A stretch of DNA of 10,135 nucleotides, from positions 1-10,135 of the forward strand of contig JAKOWQ010000120.1 in NCBI GenBank assembly GCA_029781465.1, in the 5' to 3' direction. Numbering within the stretch: the first letter of the stretch is position 1; each line of letters opens with the position of its first letter. This document shows positions 1 through 4,924 of the stretch, one piece after another. This DNA is from Pseudomonadota bacterium (lineage in GTDB: Bacteria; Pseudomonadota; Alphaproteobacteria; Sphingomonadales; Sphingomonadaceae). Position numbers and translations under genes: made by a program. The notes beneath the pieces are model-generated. The model searched no databases and was not told the DNA's origin. It worked only from the letters and a program-made list of their open reading frames with translations.

Positions 1-206
1 GCCTGCCGCAAGCGAAGCTGGGCATCTACATGGGGCTGTTCAACGTCTTCGTGGTGGTGCCGCAGCTGCTGGTCGCGACCGTCATGGGCTCGATAATGAA
101 CGCGCTGTTTCCGGGCCAGCCGATCTGGACCATGGCCTTTGCCGCGGGCACCCTGGTGATCGCTGCATTGGCCATGCTGCGGGTGGAGGTGCCGGGCAAG
201 GCCTAG
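1..206 (+). CDS. MFS transporter (GPH/SLC45-like sugar permease), C-terminal fragment
   Basis: This is the 3' end of a gene that begins before the window; the reading frame starts at base 3 and gives 67 residues up to a TAG at 204-206. Two hydrophobic stretches are visible, approximately residues 8-35 (IYMGLFNVFVVVPQLL and onward) and 42-60 (WTMAFAAGTLVIAALAML), fitting the last two transmembrane helices of a 12-helix major facilitator protein, followed by a short cytoplasmic tail. The helix-11 wording (YMGLFNVFVVVPQLLVA) resembles the sugar permeases of the glycoside-pentoside-hexuronide/SLC45 type common in sphingomonads, Caulobacter and Xanthomonas, which import maltose- or sucrose-like sugars by cation symport. 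The substrate cannot be told from this fragment. It is convergent with the neighbouring receptor gene, with overlapping stop codons. Confidence 0.75.
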   Translation, partial: LPQAKLGIYMGLFNVFVVVPQLLVATVMGSIMNALFPGQPIWTMAFAAGTLVIAALAMLRVEVPGKA

Positions 207-2146
207 AAATCCGCCACCAGTTGCAGGGTCAGCGCGCGCGGCGGGATATAGGTAAATCCGCCCGAGCTCGAGACGTTCCAGCCATAGGTGTCGAAGGCAT
301 TGAGCAGCACCGGTCGCAGCAGCCAGTCAGCCCCGGCGGCCTTGAAGCGGTAGCGCGCGCCAAGGTTGACCACCGTACGCGCCGGTGCCGCCAGCGTATT
401 GGCGGCATTGCCGGTGCGGCTCGAGAGACTTTCGACCGAGAGATCGAACGAAAACGGACTGCTTCCCGCCTGGGGGCGCCAGTCAAGGCTCAGCACGCTG
501 CGCCGCCGGATCTGCCCCACCGGGCGCGGCCCGATCAGCCCCTGATCGACCGCCTCGCCCGAAATGCGCGGATCGAGCAGCATGGTTCCGCCAACCACGG
601 TCAGCCCCGGGGCGATCCGCCCGGTAAGCGACAGTTCCAGCCCCTTGTTGCGCAGCGTACCAAGCTGGCGATAGCGCTGCGCAGGATCGAGATTGAAGTA
701 GGGCTTGGTGATCGAAAACGCTCCCGCGATCAGCGTGAGGTGCGCGTTGATCGAATATTTGAACCCGGCCTCGATCTGGCGCGTATGAACAGCGGGCGGA
801 GATTCGGAGCGATTGACCGCGACATCCGGGGCAACCAGCGCCTCCTCCATCCCGTGCGAAGCCCCGGCAAAGAATGCCAGCCCGCGCGCGAGATGGACCG
901 AGCCGGTGACATTCCAAAGCTCCGCGGTTTCGCGGGTTACGGGATCGGCCAGGGCCGGATCGGCGTAGTCGAGCGCCTTGCGGTAGCGCGTTTGCGAAAG
1001 GCTGGCGTCAATCGCGAAGCGACGCTCGGCGACCAGCGAGTAGGACAGGCCATAGGTCAGCTGGCGAACGTCATCCAAGTTCTTCGGACCGAGGACATAG
1101 GCCGGCTCGGGGCGCACATCGGGGTTCAGGATCGTGCTTGGCCCCAATGCCAGCGAGCGGCTGCCGCCAAAGCGGCGGTCGCGCGCGCGGCCGCGCAGGC
1201 TGGCGATCAGGCGCTGGTCGAGCCCCCCCGAACGCCACTGGCGCACCAGCCGCACCTCGCCGGACAGCGAGGCATCGCGGTTGTTGCCGTCGGCAATGAT
1301 CCGGCGCGAGGCAACCGAGCCGTCCTGGGCCACGCCAAACAGCAGGTCCGAAAAGATCGTGTCTTGGGTGCGTCCGTTGTAGAACACCCCGGCCTCCAGC
1401 CCCAGCCCCCCGAGCGGCGCCTTGACCACCGCGCCGTAGGCCCAGTTGGTGGCGTTGCGCCCGGTCCACGGCTGGCTCAGATCCTGCCCGCGCGCAAGCC
1501 TGGGTGGAGGCGCGGTGCCAGCCGGGTAGTAAGTCGGCCGCGCCTCGTCGCTGCGGAAATAGAACGCGCCGCCGAACAGAAGCACCTGAACATCGCTGGC
1601 CGGACGCCAGGCCAGCGTTGCGCCGACGGTGCGGTACTTGGTTTCCCCTCCTTCATAGCGGCGCCCGTTGCGCCACCCTGCGCCGCCCGAAAGACCCAGC
1701 CGCTCGCCATCGAGCGGCTGCTTGAACTCGAATGACCCTCCGAGGCCCATCGAATTGGAGCTGCCGTTCTCAAGATTGAAGCTGTAGCTCGCCGTGCCAT
1801 GCGGCTGGGTCAGCGAATAGTCGACCAGCCCTGTCGGGGCGGGAAACGGATAGCGCTGCGAGGCGGGGCCGACCCGGATCGTGTTGCCATCGGTGATCCG
1901 CGGCGAAAGCCGGTCAACCTGATCGAAGTAGAGCCCCTCCAGCCGCACGTTTCCGGCATCGACGGGATTGAACCCGCGCACCTCGTCGCTCGAATAGAGT
2001 CCGGTCTTGTCCTGCCCCACCGAGCGGCCAAAGGCATCGCTTGACTGGGTCGCAACATTCTCGCCCGCGCGCTGCGCCAGGGCAGGCGCGCAGGAAACCA
2101 GCAATGCCGGGATTCCCCACCCGGCCAGTTGCATCGACGAACGCAT
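203..2146 (-). CDS. TonB-dependent outer-membrane receptor with a short plug
   Basis: The product is 647 residues, an outer-membrane beta-barrel for active uptake of a ferric siderophore or similar ligand powered by TonB-ExbBD. A signal peptide is seen at residues 1-24 or so (hydrophobic 7-20, ending PALAQ). Residues 38-112 hold the recognisable part of the plug (VRGF at 56-59, VRLEGLYFDQ at 67-76); the remainder alternates polar and hydrophobic residues as barrel strands do, and the end (NAFDTYGWN, then PPRALTLQLVADF) is the classic last strand with terminal Phe. The ATG at 2146 is chosen because it opens the signal peptide and follows GGGCGGAAAA; longer in-frame starts run into the upstream VOC gene. 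The first half of a normal plug and a clear TonB box are not seen. The signal peptide contains LVSC (16-19), which fits a lipobox. It lies 40 bp after the VOC gene and may share the hppD transcript. The ligand is unknown. Confidence 0.88.
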   Translation of the reverse strand: MRSSMQLAGWGIPALLVSCAPALAQRAGENVATQSSDAFGRSVGQDKTGLYSSDEVRGFNPVDAGNVRLEGLYFDQVDRLSPRITDGNTIRVGPASQRYPFPAPTGLVDYSLTQPHGTASYSFNLENGSSNSMGLGGSFEFKQPLDGERLGLSGGAGWRNGRRYEGGETKYRTVGATLAWRPASDVQVLLFGGAFYFRSDEARPTYYPAGTAPPPRLARGQDLSQPWTGRNATNWAYGAVVKAPLGGLGLEAGVFYNGRTQDTIFSDLLFGVAQDGSVASRRIIADGNNRDASLSGEVRLVRQWRSGGLDQRLIASLRGRARDRRFGGSRSLALGPSTILNPDVRPEPAYVLGPKNLDDVRQLTYGLSYSLVAERRFAIDASLSQTRYRKALDYADPALADPVTRETAELWNVTGSVHLARGLAFFAGASHGMEEALVAPDVAVNRSESPPAVHTRQIEAGFKYSINAHLTLIAGAFSITKPYFNLDPAQRYRQLGTLRNKGLELSLTGRIAPGLTVVGGTMLLDPRISGEAVDQGLIGPRPVGQIRRRSVLSLDWRPQAGSSPFSFDLSVESLSSRTGNAANTLAAPARTVVNLGARYRFKAAGADWLLRPVLLNAFDTYGWNVSSSGGFTYIPPRALTLQLVADF

Positions 2147-2150
2147 TTTT

Positions 2151-2171
2151 CCGCCCATAGCGAACGGGCGG
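2151..2171 (-). promoter_or_regulatory. Hairpin covering the receptor gene's ribosome binding site
   Basis: On the minus strand CCGCCC (2171-2166) can pair with GGGCGG (2156-2151) across a 9-nt loop. The second arm is the purine-rich stretch directly before AAAA and the ATG at 2146, so folding would hide the ribosome site. Upstream translation of the VOC gene, whose stop is 16 nt before the hairpin, could affect it. No T-run follows in the direction of transcription, so it is not an intrinsic terminator. Confidence 0.4.
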
Positions 2172-2186
2172 GCCAAGCAAAGCGAT

Positions 2187-2744
2187 TTATGCGTCGCCGC
2201 GTTCGGCCGGATCCTCGTGCAGCCAGGCGGCATGGCGCGGCGCGCGTTTGGTTGCCGCCCATTCGTTGAGCATCACCGGGGCAAGCGCGCGCAGCTCGGC
2301 ATATTGGTCGCTTGTGCCGATGTTGCAGGCAAGCTCCAGCCGGTGGCCGTTGGGGTCGAAGAAATAGATCGAGCGGAAGATCCCGTGGTAGGTCGGCCCC
2401 AGCACTTCGATCCCCTGGGCCTCGACGTGCGCCTTGGCGGCCAGCAGCGCGGTCTCGTCCTCAACCTCGAAGGCGAGGTGCTGGACCCAGGCCGGGGTGT
2501 TGGGATCCTTGCCCATCGCAGGCTGGCCCGGAAGTTCGAAGAAAGCCAGCACATTGCCCCCACCGCAATCGAGGAAGATGTGCATGTAGGGATCGTCCTC
2601 GCCGGTCGAGGGCACAGTATTTTCGGCAAAGGCAGTGGTATAGACCATGCCGAGCACGCGGCCATACCATTCGACCGTCTCCTTCGCGTCCTTGCAGCGA
2701 TAGGCGACGTGGTGAATGCGCTTGAGGGCGGGGGCAGTCGTCAT
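2187..2744 (-). CDS. VOC-fold metalloprotein (glyoxalase/extradiol dioxygenase superfamily) coupled to hppD
   Basis: A 185-residue cytoplasmic protein of the vicinal oxygen chelate superfamily. Two beta-alpha-beta-beta-beta modules are visible: residues 7-72 (KRIHHVAYRCKD, then VEWYGRVLGM, then VLAFFELPG) and 86-140 (WVQHLAFEVED, then SIYFFDPNGHRLEL). Plausible metal ligands are H12, E70, H89 and E137, the usual positions at the starts and ends of the modules. The SIYFFDPNG motif is typical of glyoxalase I, fosfomycin-resistance and extradiol enzymes alike, so the reaction cannot be assigned from sequence. A basic, Trp-containing tail of about 40 residues follows. The start at 2744 is 2 bp after the hppD stop and is preceded by AAGGAG with a 7-nt spacer located inside the end of hppD, so coupled translation is likely. 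A role in tyrosine or homogentisate metabolism is inferred only from this position. Confidence 0.9.
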   Translation of the reverse strand: MTTAPALKRIHHVAYRCKDAKETVEWYGRVLGMVYTTAFAENTVPSTGEDDPYMHIFLDCGGGNVLAFFELPGQPAMGKDPNTPAWVQHLAFEVEDETALLAAKAHVEAQGIEVLGPTYHGIFRSIYFFDPNGHRLELACNIGTSDQYAELRALAPVMLNEWAATKRAPRHAAWLHEDPAERGDA

Positions 2745-2746
2745 GG

Positions 2747-3853
2747 TCAGGCTCCTTCCACCTGCAGCGCGCCGCGGCGCAGCTGATCGCGCTCCATGCT
2801 CTCGAACAGTGCGGTGAAATTGCCCTCGCCGAAGCCTTCGTCCTTCTTGCGCTGGATGAATTCGAAGAACACCGGGCCGATCACCGTTTCGGAGAAGATC
2901 TGCAGCAGCAGGCGCGGATCGCCCTTTTGCGTCGACCCGTCGAGCAGGATGCCGCGGCTTTGCAGCTCCTCCACCGGCTCGCCGTGCCCCGGCAGGCGCT
3001 CGGCCAGCATCTCGTAATAGGTTGCGGGCGGCGCGGTCATGAACGGAGTGCCCAGCGCCCTGAGCCGGTCCCAGCAGGCGATCAGATCGTCACAGGCAAA
3101 GGCGATGTGCTGGATCCCCTCGCCGTTGTACTGGCGCAGAAACTCCTCGATCTGCCCGCCCCCGGCCTTGCCTTCCTCGTTGAGGGGAATGCGGATCTTG
3201 CCATCGGGCGCGGTCATCGCCCGGCTGGTGAGGCCGGTATATTCGCCCTTGATGTCGAAATAGCGGATCTCGCGGAAGCCGAAGACGCGCTCATAGAACG
3301 AACCCCAGTGCGCCATGCGCCCGCCGTAGACGTTGTGGGTGAGGTGATCGATGGTGTGGAAACCCGCCCCGACCGGGTGCCGGTCGGCGCCCGGTTCATA
3401 AACGAAATCGATGTCGTAGATCGACAGGTCGCCCCCTGAATCCTTGGCGCCCTGCCCCTCATAGCGATCGATCAGGTAGATGATCGAACCGCCAATCCCG
3501 CGGATCGCGGGCAGGCGCAGCTCCATCACCCCGGTGCGGCTCTCAACCGGTTCCGCGCCGCGTTCGAGCGCCAGCTCATAGGCCTTCTTCGCGTCCCTGA
3601 CGCGCCAGCCCATGCCGCAGCACGAGGCGCCGTGCTCGGCCGCGAAATAGGCCGCCGGGCTGCGCGGTTCGTAGTTGGCGATCAGGTTGATCCCGCCCTG
3701 ACGCCACAGCTGCACGTCCTTGGAGCGGTGCTGGGCGATCCGGGTGAAGCCCATCGCCGCGAACACCGGCTCAAGCACGCCTTTTTCCGGAGCGGAGAAC
3801 TCGATGAACTCAAAGCCATCGAGGCCAAGCGGGTTTTCGAACAGGTCGGGCAA
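2747..3853 (-). CDS. hppD: 4-hydroxyphenylpyruvate dioxygenase
   Basis: The enzyme (EC 1.13.11.27) converts 4-hydroxyphenylpyruvate plus O2 to homogentisate and CO2 using Fe(II) in the cytoplasm, the second step of tyrosine catabolism. The 368-residue product has the two VOC domains, an N-terminal one (about 12-150) and a catalytic one (about 163-340). The iron ligands are H170 (in TIDHLTHNV), H249 (in GIQHIAF) and E331 (in FFEFIQRK); their spacings of 79 and 82 residues are the same as in the Pseudomonas enzyme (H161, H240, E322). The C-terminal gate helix region (GFGEGNFTALFESME) is present. The start is taken as the TTG at 3853, giving MPDLFENPLG as in relatives, because GGGAG lies 7 nt upstream; the upstream in-frame TTG at 3916 is instead part of the likely -35 box. 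Homogentisate dioxygenase and the later pathway genes are not in this window. Confidence 0.97.
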   Translation of the reverse strand: MPDLFENPLGLDGFEFIEFSAPEKGVLEPVFAAMGFTRIAQHRSKDVQLWRQGGINLIANYEPRSPAAYFAAEHGASCCGMGWRVRDAKKAYELALERGAEPVESRTGVMELRLPAIRGIGGSIIYLIDRYEGQGAKDSGGDLSIYDIDFVYEPGADRHPVGAGFHTIDHLTHNVYGGRMAHWGSFYERVFGFREIRYFDIKGEYTGLTSRAMTAPDGKIRIPLNEEGKAGGGQIEEFLRQYNGEGIQHIAFACDDLIACWDRLRALGTPFMTAPPATYYEMLAERLPGHGEPVEELQSRGILLDGSTQKGDPRLLLQIFSETVIGPVFFEFIQRKKDEGFGEGNFTALFESMERDQLRRGALQVEGA

Positions 3854-3860
3854 AACGAGG

Positions 3861-3865
3861 CTCCC
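3861..3865 (-). promoter_or_regulatory. Shine-Dalgarno site selecting the TTG start of hppD
   Basis: On the minus strand GGGAG is followed by a 7-nt spacer and then TTG CCC GAC CTG TTC. No ATG or GTG start is available nearby in this frame, and the protein family normally begins just before the DLFENP segment. This decides the start and removes 21 residues from the longest open frame. Confidence 0.75.
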
Positions 3866-3875
3866 AGCGCGATAT

Positions 3876-3893
3876 TGGTTGCATATGAAACTA
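3876..3893 (-). promoter_or_regulatory. Dyad-symmetric operator candidate upstream of hppD
   Basis: The minus-strand sequence TAGTTTCATATGCAACCA is an 18-bp imperfect palindrome centred on CATATG with 7 of 9 base pairs symmetric. It overlaps the end of the proposed -10 box and the predicted transcription start, where a repressor would block RNA polymerase. The shape resembles sites bound by dimeric MarR-family repressors of aromatic catabolism, but no regulator gene is in the window. A second, overlapping dyad, CATAT-N6-ATATG, spans 3882-3897, so the exact operator is uncertain. Confidence 0.45.
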
Positions 3894-3916
3894 TATGCCG
3901 CCCTGCGCGGAGTCAA
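3890..3916 (-). promoter_or_regulatory. Putative sigma-70-type promoter of hppD
   Basis: In the 77-bp gap between the agmatine deiminase stop and hppD, the minus strand carries TTGACT (3916-3911) and TATAGT (3895-3890). The two hexamers are close to consensus but are 15 bp apart, shorter than the usual 16-18; TAGTTT, with a 17-bp spacer, is an alternative -10. Transcription would begin near 3883 and leave a leader of about 30 nt before the TTG start. The gap is also the only AT-rich patch nearby. This is a pattern match, not a demonstrated promoter. Confidence 0.5.
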
Positions 3917-3930
3917 GGTTTCAGCCGAAA

Positions 3931-4920
3931 CTAGATCATCGGCAGTTGCTGGCTCGAACAGTGGAAGCTGCCGCCACCGGCCAGAACGGCATCGGCAAGG
4001 ATGCCCACCGTCTCGCGATCGGGGAACAGGTCCGCAATCGCCGCCACACCATCGTCGTCGTGCGCGGTGCCATAGGTGGGCACCACCACCAGCTTCGAGG
4101 TGATCGCGAAGTTCATATAGCTGGCCGGCTCGATCCGCCCCTGGCTTTCCACGCGCCCCGGCGAGGGCACCTCGCGCACTGCCACCCCGAAGGCTTCGGC
4201 CCGCGCCCGGGCATCGGCATAGATCGCGGCGTTGGGATCGTCGCCACCGGTCGCCCGCGGCAAGGCCAGCACCCCCGGCGCGACGAACCGCGCGAGATTA
4301 TCGACATGGCCATCGGTGTGATCGTTGATCAGCCCCTCGCCCAGCCACAGAACCCGCTGGAAGCCAAGGTCGCGCGCCAGCCGGGCCTCGATCTCGGCGC
4401 GCGAAAGCTGCGGGTTGCGGTTGGGATTGAGCAGGCACTGTTCGGTGGTGGCCACCAGCCCGGTGCCATCGCCGTCGAGCGCCCCGCCCTCCAGAATCCA
4501 GTCGCAGGTCTCAACCGGCAGGCCCACGCTCGCGCCCAGCTCCGCGCCGATCTCCTGATCGCCCTCCATCAGGTACTTGCCGCCCCAGCCGTTGAAGCCA
4601 AAGCGCCGCGCGACTTGCCGCCCGGCGCCGTCCTGCACCACCAGCGGCCCGGTATCGCGCAGCCAGATATCGCCATAGCGGCGCTCCTCCAGCATCACCC
4701 GCGATGAACACAGCGCCTGCGCCCGCGCCCGGTTGGCCGCATCGCGCACGATCAGCCGCACCTCCTGCCCGGTCTCGGCCACGGCATTGGCAAAGGCGGC
4801 GATCTGTTCCTGCGCGCGGCCCAGAAAACCCGGCCATTCGACCGGATCGTGCGGAAAACCGATCCACAGCAGCGATTGCGGATGCCATTCGGCGGGCATC
4901 CGCGCAGAATGCGGGTTCAT
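3931..4920 (-). CDS. aguA: Agmatine deiminase family protein (PAD superfamily)
   Basis: The 329-residue product belongs to the bacterial peptidyl-arginine deiminase/agmatine deiminase family. Agmatine deiminase (EC 3.5.3.12) hydrolyses agmatine to N-carbamoylputrescine and ammonia on the way to putrescine. Motifs in order: MPAEW at 8-12 near the N-terminus, RDTGP at 88-92, EGGALDGDG at 144-152, DHTDGHVDN at 200-208 with catalytic H205, and GGGSFHCSSQQ at 315-325 with nucleophile C321. The usual last motif is GGGNIHCITQQ, so this copy varies around the cysteine, and it is about 35-40 residues shorter than well-studied AguA. The ATG at 4920 follows the peptidase stop by 4 bp with a GGAAGAAG-type site upstream; an upstream frame extension lies inside the peptidase gene. 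The usual partner, N-carbamoylputrescine amidase (aguB), is not in this window. Activity on agmatine rather than on another guanidino compound is inferred from the family. Confidence 0.88.
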   Translation of the reverse strand: MNPHSARMPAEWHPQSLLWIGFPHDPVEWPGFLGRAQEQIAAFANAVAETGQEVRLIVRDAANRARAQALCSSRVMLEERRYGDIWLRDTGPLVVQDGAGRQVARRFGFNGWGGKYLMEGDQEIGAELGASVGLPVETCDWILEGGALDGDGTGLVATTEQCLLNPNRNPQLSRAEIEARLARDLGFQRVLWLGEGLINDHTDGHVDNLARFVAPGVLALPRATGGDDPNAAIYADARARAEAFGVAVREVPSPGRVESQGRIEPASYMNFAITSKLVVVPTYGTAHDDDGVAAIADLFPDRETVGILADAVLAGGGSFHCSSQQLPMI

Positions 4921-4924
4921 TGCG

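Noticed and set aside
221..1735. A 504-codon plus-strand open frame opposite the TonB-dependent receptor
   Set aside because: Low-complexity Arg/Ala/Gly-rich translation and no family signature; the minus strand encodes a recognisable receptor.
2147..2233. Longer receptor starts, including an ATG at 2158
   Set aside because: The longest would overlap the VOC gene by 47 bp and put extra charged residues before the signal peptide; the ATG at 2158 lies in the loop of the hairpin without a ribosome site, though it cannot be excluded fully.
3854..3916. A longer hppD start at the in-frame TTG at 3916, adding 21 residues
   Set aside because: That TTG is the first part of the probable -35 box, has no ribosome site, and the added residues are not typical of HPPD; the TTG at 3853 has GGGAG at ideal spacing.
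3917..3932. Small hairpin GTTTC-AGCC-GAAAC at the end of the agmatine deiminase gene
   Set aside because: Only 5 bp, AT-rich and without a following T-run, so it is unlikely to terminate transcription; not listed as a terminator.
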